This document shows positions 1 through 7,759 of a DNA stretch of 39,654 bases, piece by piece. The stretch is from contig CAJOFY010000014.1 in assembly GCA_905233945.1 (NCBI GenBank), forward strand, positions 1 to 39,654, read 5' to 3'. The notes under the pieces were generated by a model that had not been told where the DNA came from, did not search any database, and saw only the letters and a list, made by a program, of their open reading frames with translations. Positions within the stretch are counted from its first letter, which is position 1, and each line of letters begins with the position of its first letter. Source of the DNA: an uncultured bacterium. GTDB lineage: Bacteria > UBP6 > UBA1177. A program made the translations under genes and the position numbers.

Positions 1-1299
1 GGCGGCGAGGACGAAAAAGGCGGTGCAGTCAACATGGAAGAAGAACAGGTTCAGTACACCGGCAAGAAAATCAACCTTGATTTCAAAGAGGTCGATATTC
101 TTGATATCCTTCGCCTTATGTCCGATATCAGCAAACTCAACATCATTGCCGGCGACGACGTAAAAGGAACGGTCACGGTAAGACTTGTTGATATTCCCTG
201 GGACGAAGCTCTTGACGTTATCCTTAAGAGTAAATCACTCGGCAAAGAGAGATTTGGCAACATCATCAGAGTCGCTACAGTCAGAACGATGCAGAGAGAA
301 AAAGAGGAAGAGCTTGCAAAGAAAAATGCTCAGAAGAAACTTGAACCTGTAAAAGTCAGACTTGTTCCTGTAAACTACGCGATGGCCGACAAACTTGTTC
401 CTCAAATCAAAGAACTTTTGACCGACAGAGGAACGGTAAGCTACGACCAGAGAACAAATGTTCTTATTGTAAAGGATGTTGAGGAAATTCTTGATAAATC
501 GGAACAGTTGGTTGATTACCTTGACACACAGACACCTCAGGTTCTTATCGAAGCTAGAATTGTCGAGGCTACTTCGACAGCAGCTCTCGGTCTTGGTATT
601 CAGTGGGGTTCAACCCATACTTATACCGATGCAAATGGTCACCCGACCAACGCGATTTTCCCGTATAACCTCGGTGTCGGTGCGAATGTTGCTGTTCCGG
701 GACCTGCTGATCCGACAGGAACTATGGGTTTCACATTCGGCAGTGTCGGCATGATCAACGACCTCAACCTCACTTTGAACGTCATGGAATCGGACGGTAA
801 AATCAAGATCGTAAGTTCTCCGAAAGTTGCAACACTCGACAACAAAGAGGCTATGATCCAGCAAGGTACCAGTATTCCTATTACGACAAGAGGTACAGGC
901 GGCGATGTAACGACGAAATACGTCGATGCCAGCCTTATCCTCAAGACTACGCCTCACATCACTGCAGACGGTTCGATTCTTCTGAACATCGAAATCAACA
1001 AGAGCGAGCCTGACTGGTCAAATACGAACTACCTCGGTGAGCCTTCGATCATCAAGAAAGAGGCTAAGACCGAAATTTTGATAAAGAGCGGTGACACGGT
1101 TGTTATCGGCGGTGTCTACACCAACCTTACTTCCAAAACGAAAAGACAGGTTCCGCTTCTGGGAAGCATTCCTGTTCTCGGATGGCTGTTCAAGTCTCAG
1201 GAAAGCAGGGTTGAAAGAAGCGAACTGTTGATTTTCCTTACTCCGAGAATCATGAATAAGGTAAAATCATCGATTCCTTTGAAAACAAGTGAAGAGTAA
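1..1299 (+). CDS. pilQ: Type IV pilus secretin PilQ, 5'-truncated
   Basis: This is the C-terminal 432 residues of an outer-membrane secretin, the gated ring through which type IV pili leave the cell. The frame is open from base 1, so the true start lies upstream and the ATG at 34 is internal. In order it holds an STN/secretin N-terminal domain (about residues 15-80 of the fragment), a second N1-type domain (about 115-180), and the secretin barrel domain (about 180-425) ending in the typical 'VPLLGSIPVLGWLF' and 'LLIFLTPRIM' segments. The missing 5' part would carry the signal peptide and AMIN domains. The stop overlaps the aroC start by one base (TAATG), so the two are translationally coupled. 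The PilQ assignment rather than GspD rests on the pilQ-aro context known from other proteobacteria. Confidence 0.93.
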   Translation, partial: GGEDEKGGAVNMEEEQVQYTGKKINLDFKEVDILDILRLMSDISKLNIIAGDDVKGTVTVRLVDIPWDEALDVILKSKSLGKERFGNIIRVATVRTMQREKEEELAKKNAQKKLEPVKVRLVPVNYAMADKLVPQIKELLTDRGTVSYDQRTNVLIVKDVEEILDKSEQLVDYLDTQTPQVLIEARIVEATSTAALGLGIQWGSTHTYTDANGHPTNAIFPYNLGVGANVAVPGPADPTGTMGFTFGSVGMINDLNLTLNVMESDGKIKIVSSPKVATLDNKEAMIQQGTSIPITTRGTGGDVTTKYVDASLILKTTPHITADGSILLNIEINKSEPDWSNTNYLGEPSIIKKEAKTEILIKSGDTVVIGGVYTNLTSKTKRQVPLLGSIPVLGWLFKSQESRVERSELLIFLTPRIMNKVKSSIPLKTSEE

Positions 1300-2330
1300 T
1301 GCAGTTCGTTTCTGCCGGTGAATCCCACGGTTCGGAACTTGTAGCCGTTCTCAGCGGATTTCCGGCGGGTGTCAGATTTGACAAGGTTCTTTTTGATAAT
1401 GATTTGGCGAGACGCCGCGAGGGGCTTGGCCGTTCGGAAAGGCTTGATGTCGAAAAAGACGATGTCAGGGTAATTTCCGGGGTCGCAGCCAGTGTCACGA
1501 CCGGCGCACCGATAGCTTTCCTGCTGAAAAACGCGGCGGAAAGCGCGATCTTTGAAAACGGAGTAATTGATAAAGGGTTTCCGAGACCGGGACATGCGGA
1601 TTACAGCACGTTCAGGAAATTCGGATACGGCAACATTTCAATCGGGGCGGAGCGTTCCAGCGCCAGGGAAACGGCTTTAAGAGTCGCTGCCGGTGCTTTC
1701 TGCAGAATGTTCCTTAACGAAATGAATGTTTCCGTAGCTTCCGAGATTCTTGAAATCGGCGGGGTTCCTTACTGCGATTTCGATGCTGTGCGTGCGCTTG
1801 CCGACAAAGCAAACGGCACTTACGGCGGAGTTCTGAAAGTCGTGGTTTCGGGGATTCCGGCTGGGCTTGGTTCAAATGTCCAGTGGTCGGATCACTTGGA
1901 TTCTTGGCTCGCGGCGGCATTGGTTTCAATTCCGTCGGTTAAGGGGGTCTATTTCGGAGACACTGAACTTCACAGGATGAGAGGAAACAACGCAGCCGAC
2001 GCTTTCACTGGAAGGCACGGTGGGCGGGCGACAAACAGATGCGGCGGCATTGAAGGCGGCGTTTCAAACGGCATGCCTCTGGTTGCGACGCTCTATTTCA
2101 AGCCGATACCTACTCAGCCTTTTGAAGTTGAATCGGTTTCGCCGGTTGACGGCAGAATCGGAAAGTGTCAGCCAGGAATGAACGATCTCTGGTGCATCGA
2201 GCGTGCCGGAGTGATCGCTGAAAGCATGGCGATGCTTGTTGTCGCAGGTGCTTTCTGTGAGAAGTTCGGCTCTGACAGTTTGAGTGATATAAAATCGGCT
2301 TACGCTGTATATCTGGAGAAACATAAATGA
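1299..2330 (+). CDS. aroC: Chorismate synthase
   Basis: It catalyses the last shikimate-pathway step, converting EPSP to chorismate with reduced FMN. The family signatures are all visible: 'GESHG' at residues 7-11, 'RRREGLGRSERLD' near 32-46, 'RPGHADYSTFRKFGYG' near 88-105, and 'RSSARETALRVAAGAF' just after. The length of 343 residues is normal to slightly short for the family. It begins on the last base of the pilQ stop and ends in an ATGA overlap with aroK, forming a coupled aroC-aroK-aroB block. Nothing odd is seen in the active-site region. Confidence 0.96.
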   Translation: MQFVSAGESHGSELVAVLSGFPAGVRFDKVLFDNDLARRREGLGRSERLDVEKDDVRVISGVAASVTTGAPIAFLLKNAAESAIFENGVIDKGFPRPGHADYSTFRKFGYGNISIGAERSSARETALRVAAGAFCRMFLNEMNVSVASEILEIGGVPYCDFDAVRALADKANGTYGGVLKVVVSGIPAGLGSNVQWSDHLDSWLAAALVSIPSVKGVYFGDTELHRMRGNNAADAFTGRHGGRATNRCGGIEGGVSNGMPLVATLYFKPIPTQPFEVESVSPVDGRIGKCQPGMNDLWCIERAGVIAESMAMLVVAGAFCEKFGSDSLSDIKSAYAVYLEKHK

Positions 2331-2827
2331 GGCGGCTCGGTCTGATCGGGTTTTCGGGAAGCGGAAAAAGTTCGCTTTCGGCTGTTGCTTCAAAGAACGG
2401 TTTCACGACGGTTGACACCGATTCTCTGATTGAAAAGCAGAGTCCGGAGGCGTTCAAACTGCTTGAAAACGGCATGGAAGACGAGTTCAGAACGCTTGAA
2501 ACTTTGGTTATAAGCAAAGTTCTGAAGTCTGATTTCGATTTTGCCGCTTTCGGAGGCGGGATCCACTTCGCCCATCCTGCATGGAAAGAGATTTATGAAA
2601 GTTCTCTCAAACTTGTCTATTTGAGAAGTTCTTTTGAAAATCTTGCCGGAAGGTTCGGGGGAAGGCCGCTTTGTAGAAAACTCGGGCTGGAGGGCTACGA
2701 AAGGCTCTTCAAGTCGAGATGTCCGCTTTACGAAAAGGCGGCGGCGTTTGTTGTCGATACCGACGGACGCAGTTTGAATGAAATCTGGTCGGAGGTTTTT
2801 GAGATATGGAACTCACTTTTTCGGTAA
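2327..2827 (+). CDS. aroK: Shikimate kinase
   Basis: It phosphorylates shikimate at the 3-OH using ATP. The P-loop is 'GFSGSGKSS' at residues 8-16, followed by the shikimate-binding 'DTD' at 30-32, a 'GGG' turn (about 85-87), and the lid arginine region 'RFGGRPLCRK'. At 166 residues it has the usual length. It starts inside the aroC stop (ATGA) and its 3' end overlaps aroB by 22 bases. The pairing of aroK with aroB downstream of pilQ matches the well-known proteobacterial order. Confidence 0.93.
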   Translation: MRRLGLIGFSGSGKSSLSAVASKNGFTTVDTDSLIEKQSPEAFKLLENGMEDEFRTLETLVISKVLKSDFDFAAFGGGIHFAHPAWKEIYESSLKLVYLRSSFENLAGRFGGRPLCRKLGLEGYERLFKSRCPLYEKAAAFVVDTDGRSLNEIWSEVFEIWNSLFR

Positions 2828-3804
2828 CGCACACGACGAAAGTCGGTTTTGCGGAATCTTTTTCCGCTTTTGCCGCTTCGTTGAAAGGTGACTGCTGCTT
2901 TGTGATTGACAGTTTGCTGGATTCTGTTGAAAAAACGCTTCCAAGCGAACGGGTTTTTCACGTTGACGCTGAAAAGGAAAAGGATCTGAACCATGCAGAA
3001 AGCTGTCTTGAATGGCTGATCGATCTTAACGCGGGTCGCAAAACGACTCTTGTCGCTGTCGGCGGCGGCGCTACAACTGATTTCGCGGCTTTCGCGGCAT
3101 CGGTTTACAAGCGCGGAATGAGGCTTGTTCTTGTTCCGACGACGCTGCTTTCGGCTGTGGACAGCGCGATAGGCGGAAAAACTGCTGTGAATTTCGTTGC
3201 GAAAAACACCGTAGGCACTTTCTATCCGGCGGACGAAGTCGTGATTGTGCGGGATTTCTTCGAGACGCTGAGTGAACAGCAGGTTGCTTCGGGCAAAGCC
3301 GAGATCATCAAGCTGGCGCTGATTAAAGGCGGCAGGCTTGCGGAAATGGTTTGCAATGCGGAGGATCTGCTTTCGGAAGAGGCTCTGACGCTTGCGATCC
3401 TCGGCAAATACGAGATAGTCCGCGACGATTTTACGGATACCCTTGAAAAAAGAATTGTTTTGAACTGGGGGCACACGTTCGGCCACGCGATAGAGCTTTA
3501 CTACTCTCTGCCGCACGGTCTGGCTGTTGCCGCCGGCATGGTTCTTGTGCAGGAATGGGCTGAAATTGCGGGGGCAAAAGAGGTCTTTCCGGCTAAGGAA
3601 CTTGAAAAATTACTGCAGAAACACGGAGTTAAAAACGATTTGCAGAAGTATAAAACTGAAGAAAAATGGCGTAAATTCATAATGTTGGATAAAAAGAGGA
3701 ATTTGGACAAAATTTCGATGGTTTACCTGAAAAAAACGGGAGTTCCCGGAATAATTTGCAGGAATTCGAATGACATATTGAAAGATTTGGAGGAATTAAG
3801 ATGA
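2806..3804 (+). CDS. aroB: 3-dehydroquinate synthase
   Basis: It makes 3-dehydroquinate from DAHP using NAD+ and a divalent metal. Motifs are 'VGGGATTDFAAFAASVYKRG' in the NAD-binding region, 'LVPTTLLSAVDSAIGGKTAVNF', 'GKAEIIKLALI', and the metal-binding 'NWGHTFGHAIE'. The length is 332 residues, short of the more usual 350-360, mainly at the N-terminus. The ATG at 2806 has a GGAGG about nine bases upstream inside aroK. The stop overlaps the next gene's start (ATGA). Confidence 0.95.
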   Translation: MELTFSVTHTTKVGFAESFSAFAASLKGDCCFVIDSLLDSVEKTLPSERVFHVDAEKEKDLNHAESCLEWLIDLNAGRKTTLVAVGGGATTDFAAFAASVYKRGMRLVLVPTTLLSAVDSAIGGKTAVNFVAKNTVGTFYPADEVVIVRDFFETLSEQQVASGKAEIIKLALIKGGRLAEMVCNAEDLLSEEALTLAILGKYEIVRDDFTDTLEKRIVLNWGHTFGHAIELYYSLPHGLAVAAGMVLVQEWAEIAGAKEVFPAKELEKLLQKHGVKNDLQKYKTEEKWRKFIMLDKKRNLDKISMVYLKKTGVPGIICRNSNDILKDLEELR

Positions 3805-4802
3805 GAAAGTTTTTCATTCTTACCCTGATGGCTGCTTGTTTGATGATGGTTTCGTGCGTTGAAAGACGTAACAGAGTCATCCTTGAAAAATTCGTTCCCG
3901 TTACAACTGAGGACAGTTGTGCCATCAAGTTTGACGGTGACAAGTATTACACGGAAGGAAAGATTGACCTTGCGTTCACTAGAGATTACCAACTTGGTTT
4001 CCAGGTTAAGAACTACATTCCGTCAAGTGACGGCGGAAATACCGACCTGGCTACTGCGGAAGCCAACTATTTCTATGCAAAAGAGGCTGAAGTAGAATAT
4101 GACTGGAATCCGCAGCCTCAGGTTGACGGCAGACAGCTTAAACTCGACCAGAAACTTTGGAACAAGAAGCAAAGAAAAACTCTTCACGGTGTTGTTACGG
4201 GTCCTGACGGCAGCGGTGTAGCCGGTATTATTCATATCTTTGAAGAAGCTCAGATAGTAAATCTTCTCGAAAATAATGATGTCAATAATTACGACTGGAT
4301 AGCAAGTCCGCTTGTTGTTAAGGTCAGAATCATCGGTGAGCTTGCAGACGGCACTTATATCAAGACCAATCAGCTTAAATTCAACATTATGCCGAGTTTC
4401 GGCGGATCGCTTCAGCAGGGTGTTGTTTATCTTATGCCCGACGGAGGATTTCCTGCTCCGACAGAAGGCAACAAGCTGTCACAGGAAGAATACGATAAGA
4501 TTATGGAGCAGTGCTCGTTCCAGGATCCTGTTGTCGGCGGCTGTTATGTCGGCCAGGACACGGCAAGTGTCAACTGCTTTGCAGGAGACTCCAATTGGGA
4601 AAAATATATTGTCGAGTCAAACGGCGGAACTTACACGCCGGGATATGCTGCGGCAGGTGTAGTAGAGGTAATTTACAACTCACTTAAAAAATCCGCTGAC
4701 GAAACCGGATATTATGTCTGCTGTCCTTTAACGGCTCCGGATGCTCCTGAAGAAAAAGAAGAAGACGCCAACGGCGCTAATAGCAGCGAAGGCAACGAAT
4801 AA
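3801..4802 (+). CDS. Predicted lipoprotein, function unknown
   Basis: The N-terminus is a lipoprotein signal with lipobox 'MVSC' and acylated Cys19, so the protein should sit in the inner or outer membrane facing the periplasm or surface. The mature part (about 315 residues) has no domain I recognise. It carries scattered cysteines in its C-terminal third and an acidic tail rich in Glu, Asp, Asn and Ser. It starts within the aroB stop (ATGA overlap), so it is the last gene of the pilQ-aro transcript. That suggests but does not show a link to pilus assembly. It is not PilP: it follows pilQ rather than preceding it, and is longer. Confidence 0.85.
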   Translation: MRKFFILTLMAACLMMVSCVERRNRVILEKFVPVTTEDSCAIKFDGDKYYTEGKIDLAFTRDYQLGFQVKNYIPSSDGGNTDLATAEANYFYAKEAEVEYDWNPQPQVDGRQLKLDQKLWNKKQRKTLHGVVTGPDGSGVAGIIHIFEEAQIVNLLENNDVNNYDWIASPLVVKVRIIGELADGTYIKTNQLKFNIMPSFGGSLQQGVVYLMPDGGFPAPTEGNKLSQEEYDKIMEQCSFQDPVVGGCYVGQDTASVNCFAGDSNWEKYIVESNGGTYTPGYAAAGVVEVIYNSLKKSADETGYYVCCPLTAPDAPEEKEEDANGANSSEGNE

Positions 4803-4876
4803 GGTTCAGTTCCGTTTCTGAAAAACTGCTTCTTTCCGCGATTTTTTATTCAATTCAAAAAAAGTTCCCTTAAAAA

Positions 4877-4904
4877 GTGATTTTTCCGTAATTTTCCGTA
4901 TTAT
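4877..4904 (+). promoter_or_regulatory. Candidate sigma-70-type promoter for the pssA-like operon
   Basis: GTGATT (4877-4882), a 16-base spacer, then TATTAT (4899-4904), in the 141-base AT-rich gap before the CDP-alcohol phosphatidyltransferase. The -10 matches consensus at five of six bases but the -35 is poor. A weak hairpin (TTCAG/CTGAA, around 4804-4822) lies upstream and is not convincing as a terminator. Confidence 0.35.
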
Positions 4905-4943
4905 AGGCCGTTTTTTTGTTTCTGTTCTATTCGGGAGAGAAAA

Positions 4944-5744
4944 ATGAGGCTTGTTCATCTCAAGGATGTTGTAACTTTAGGAAATGTCGCAATCGGTTTT
5001 TTGTCCGCCGTTCTGGCGATAGAAGGCGATGTCCAGAATGCATGTTATCTGGTTATGGCCGCTTTTGTTCTTGATTTTTGTGACGGAATCGTTGCAAGGC
5101 TCACGAAGATGAGCAACGAGTTCGGCAAGGAGCTTGATCTTATTGCCGACCACGTTACTTACGCTGTCTGTCCGGCGTTTGTGGTTTACGCTTTTTTCAG
5201 GGTTCCTGACAGCGGGTTTCTGAATGCTTTCATTGCCTACTGCATGGGAATGGTGCCGCTTGTTTTCGGTTGTGTCAGACATGCGAGAAACGAGGTCTAT
5301 GACATCGATTTTCCGCGATTTTTCCTCGGAACTCCGCGTCCTGTCTCGGCTTTTTATCTTATGAGTTTGATAGGAGCCGGTATTCATGTCGGCAAGTATC
5401 TTCCTCATGAGTATGTTCCGACATACAAGTATTTCCTGATTCCGCTTTTCATATGGATTGCATGGAACAACCTTTCTTTCAGACCGTTCGTAAGCCATCA
5501 CGGACGCAAATTCAATAAAAAATTTAAATTCTTTATGAGTGTTGCGGTTGTAATGCTCGTCATCAGCGGTATCGCTACGGCAAAAACCGGAGAACCGTGG
5601 CTGCTTGACTGCCTTCTTTTCCATATGCTTGTATACACATTTTTGTCTCCGGTCTGCTACGATAAAGGTGATCTTGACGGCTACAAGGAATATGTCATCG
5701 CAAAAAAAGCCGAAATTGCTGAAGATATGAAACCTAAGGCTTAG
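4944..5744 (+). CDS. pssA: CDP-alcohol phosphatidyltransferase, probably CDP-diacylglycerol-serine O-phosphatidyltransferase
   Basis: This is an integral membrane enzyme that moves a phosphatidyl group from CDP-diacylglycerol to an alcohol, most likely serine. The complete catalytic signature is present: D44, D47-G48, A51-R52, G61, D65 and D69, with the expected eight- and three-residue spacings. Several hydrophobic segments follow across the 266 residues. The PssA reading rests on general similarity of the N-terminus ('LKDVVTLGNVAIGFLSA'). A different acceptor alcohol, such as inositol phosphate, is possible given the cytidylyltransferase-like gene seven bases downstream. The start has a GGGAGAG ribosome site. 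Confidence 0.85.
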   Translation: MRLVHLKDVVTLGNVAIGFLSAVLAIEGDVQNACYLVMAAFVLDFCDGIVARLTKMSNEFGKELDLIADHVTYAVCPAFVVYAFFRVPDSGFLNAFIAYCMGMVPLVFGCVRHARNEVYDIDFPRFFLGTPRPVSAFYLMSLIGAGIHVGKYLPHEYVPTYKYFLIPLFIWIAWNNLSFRPFVSHHGRKFNKKFKFFMSVAVVMLVISGIATAKTGEPWLLDCLLFHMLVYTFLSPVCYDKGDLDGYKEYVIAKKAEIAEDMKPKA

Positions 5745-5751
5745 AGGAGAA

Positions 5752-7074
5752 ATGATAAGACAGGGCGTTATTCTTGCAAGCGGGCTAGGCAGCAGGCTCA
5801 ACAGCGAAGGCCGTAACGAGCCGAAACCCCTCATGCCTGTCGGCGGAATGGCTTTGATCGAGCGCGTCATCACGCTTATGCAGGCAGCCGGAATAGAAAA
5901 AATTGTCGTCGTTGTCGGTTACCGCGGCGACCAGATCAAGGAATATATCAGGAACAGCAATATCGGCGGCGTGGTTTTTGCCGACAATTCAGAATACAAC
6001 AAGAAAAACGGTATCTCGCTGCTCAGGGCAAAAGATCTGCTGGAAGACGAGCCGTTTCTTCTTTCAATGTCGGATCATATTTTTTCAAACGATTTTTTTG
6101 TCGATTTTCTGAAAAAAGCGGAAGAAAAACTCGAAAAATACGAGGTCGTCCTTTCGGTTGACAGGAATATCGAGGGCGTTTTCGATCTCGACGACGCGAC
6201 GAAGGTTGTTACCGAAAACGGTGAAATTACGACGATAGGCAAGGAACTGCCCACTTACGATGCTGTTGACACGGGGCTTTTCCTCTGCAAACCGGCAGTT
6301 TTTCCGAAGCTTCAGGAGATTTACGATACGAAAGGCGATGTCTCGATATCCGATGTCATGGGAAAGGAAGCAGAATCAGGTATGTTTGCGTGTGCCGAAA
6401 TGACGGGGCATCTCTGGCAGGATGTCGATACTCCGTCGATGAAAAACGAAGCCGAGGAGCGTCTGATCGACAATTATCTTAAAAGAGAACACTCAGCCAA
6501 TTTCTTTTCAAACAAATTTTTTATAAAAATCGCAAAGGAAACGGCTCTCGTACTTTTCAAAAAAGAGCATTTCGACTGGGATTTCGCCCATGTGGCTGTT
6601 TTCATAGTCTCGCTTGTGATCACGGCTGTTGCTCTTTTCGAGGCACTTCCCTGGCTTTCGATTCTGCCGCTTTTTATCTCAACATTTCTTTTTTATCTCG
6701 ATAAAATCAGAAGCAACGTAAGAACCGTGGCGGTAAAAAACGAAAACTTTCTTCTTTCGTGGAAATTCGGCTTCATACTTTCGGTTCTTCCGGCTGTTTT
6801 GCCGGCGTGTGGCACGGTTTTTGTCGGATTGCCGCTTGTCGCAGGGATGTTTGCCGTTGCTTTGGCAAAGCATTTAGGCTTTATGGATTTTCTCCTTTCC
6901 CAGCGTGATGAACTGCCAGACGTTCCGGAATCTTTGCTGAAAACATTTTTGTCGCCGTCGCTTTTCTGGATTGTTTATTCAGTCCTTGTTCTGGTTCTGC
7001 CTGAATGGATCATCGGATTCGTTCCGTTTCTATACTTTATTTTGTCGCCGTTTTTTTATGAAAAGAGGCGCTGA
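5752..7074 (+). CDS. Membrane-anchored sugar/inositol-phosphate nucleotidyltransferase-like protein
   Basis: Residues 1-245 form a GT-A-type nucleotidyltransferase: 'LASGLGSRL' at 8-16, the 'EPKPLMPVGG' lysine motif at 23-32, 'SMSDH' at 105-109 holding the metal-binding Asp, 'VDTGLFL' at 172-178 and 'WQDVDT' at 222-227. The 'KNGISLL...SMSDH...VDTGLF' set is what I associate with the inositol-1-phosphate cytidylyltransferase half of IPCT/DIPPS enzymes and with LicC-like cytidylyltransferases. Residues about 275-440 hold some five membrane segments but lack the DG-AR-G-D-D signature, so the usual phosphatidyltransferase half is absent here. That activity may come from the gene just upstream. 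Substrate and nucleotide are inferred. The stop overlaps exbD by one base. Confidence 0.8.
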   Translation: MIRQGVILASGLGSRLNSEGRNEPKPLMPVGGMALIERVITLMQAAGIEKIVVVVGYRGDQIKEYIRNSNIGGVVFADNSEYNKKNGISLLRAKDLLEDEPFLLSMSDHIFSNDFFVDFLKKAEEKLEKYEVVLSVDRNIEGVFDLDDATKVVTENGEITTIGKELPTYDAVDTGLFLCKPAVFPKLQEIYDTKGDVSISDVMGKEAESGMFACAEMTGHLWQDVDTPSMKNEAEERLIDNYLKREHSANFFSNKFFIKIAKETALVLFKKEHFDWDFAHVAVFIVSLVITAVALFEALPWLSILPLFISTFLFYLDKIRSNVRTVAVKNENFLLSWKFGFILSVLPAVLPACGTVFVGLPLVAGMFAVALAKHLGFMDFLLSQRDELPDVPESLLKTFLSPSLFWIVYSVLVLVLPEWIIGFVPFLYFILSPFFYEKRR

Positions 7075-7484
7075 TGGAGCTTAAAAAGCGGGCAGGCAGG
7101 GATTTTTCCATCGACATAAGTTCGCTTGTCGATGTTCTTTTCACGCTCCTCATATTCTTTTCGCTGACAAGCACTTTCGTGAAGGAATCGGGGCTCAAAG
7201 TCGATCTTCCCAAGGCGAGTTCTGATACTCCGCTGGTTTCTGCGGAGAAATTCGAGATAGCCATAAGTTCCGACGGAAGGATCGCTCTCGGCGGAACGGA
7301 AGTCGCTTCAATTGAGGAAGTAAAAGATTTTCTTGCAAAATTTGACATGGATATGCGTTTAAAATATGTTATCGTCATCAAGGCCGATGTCACGACTCCG
7401 CACGGCAGAGTGACGGAGGTTCTTGACGTGCTGAAATCCTTGAAATTTGAAAATATAGCAGTGGCGACGAGGTCAAAAGAATGA
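7074..7484 (+). CDS. exbD: ExbD/TolR-family biopolymer transport protein
   Basis: This small inner-membrane subunit belongs to a proton-driven ExbB-ExbD or TolQ-TolR type motor. It has a short basic N-terminus, one membrane span at about 16-38 ('DISSLVDVLFTLLIFFSL') with the conserved proton-path Asp at residue 20, and a periplasmic domain ending near residue 136. No ExbB/TolQ partner lies in the window; a TonB-family gene does, at 36341. It overlaps both neighbours by a few bases and sits between a membrane nucleotidyltransferase and an ftsB-like gene. Its job could be TonB energisation, Tol-type envelope constriction or motility. Confidence 0.9.
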   Translation: MELKKRAGRDFSIDISSLVDVLFTLLIFFSLTSTFVKESGLKVDLPKASSDTPLVSAEKFEIAISSDGRIALGGTEVASIEEVKDFLAKFDMDMRLKYVIVIKADVTTPHGRVTEVLDVLKSLKFENIAVATRSKE

Positions 7485-7759
7485 AAAAAAAGAAAATTTG
7501 GTTTGTTGTTGGTGCTTTGTTTATTTTCATTTCGGCTTTTTTTGTCTATGACATAGCCGTTTCTTACGGCGAATTCAGCCGTGACCGTGAAAATATCAGG
7601 GTGATAGAAGCCAGACAGCGTGCTATAAACCACGAGAGCGGCCGCATACAGCATGACATAGACCGTTTTTCAAAAGACCCGAGAGCCGCTGAAGAGCTTC
7701 TCAGAAGAAAATACAGAATGCTTCGTTCTGACCAATACAAGTATATTCCCGAAAAATGA
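7481..7759 (+). CDS. ftsB: FtsB/DivIC-family septum formation protein
   Basis: The 92-residue protein has a basic N-terminus, one membrane span (about 7-26), a predicted coiled coil (about 35-65) and the family-type ending 'DPRAAEELLRRKYRMLRSDQYKYIPE'. FtsB homologues bridge FtsL and FtsQ in the divisome. It overlaps exbD and the following cyclase gene by four bases each, so all three should be made together. The family call is good; the precise ortholog is less sure because these proteins are short and diverge fast. Confidence 0.8.
   Translation: MKKKKIWFVVGALFIFISAFFVYDIAVSYGEFSRDRENIRVIEARQRAINHESGRIQHDIDRFSKDPRAAEELLRRKYRMLRSDQYKYIPEK

Noticed and set aside
2728-3516. A 262-residue open frame opposite aroB
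   Set aside because: It covers conserved aroB motifs on the other strand and has an Arg/Phe-rich shadow composition.
4803-4876. Rho-independent terminator after the lipoprotein at 3801
   Set aside because: The only hairpin is a five-pair TTCAG/CTGAA with an eight-base loop and no clean T-run straight after it.
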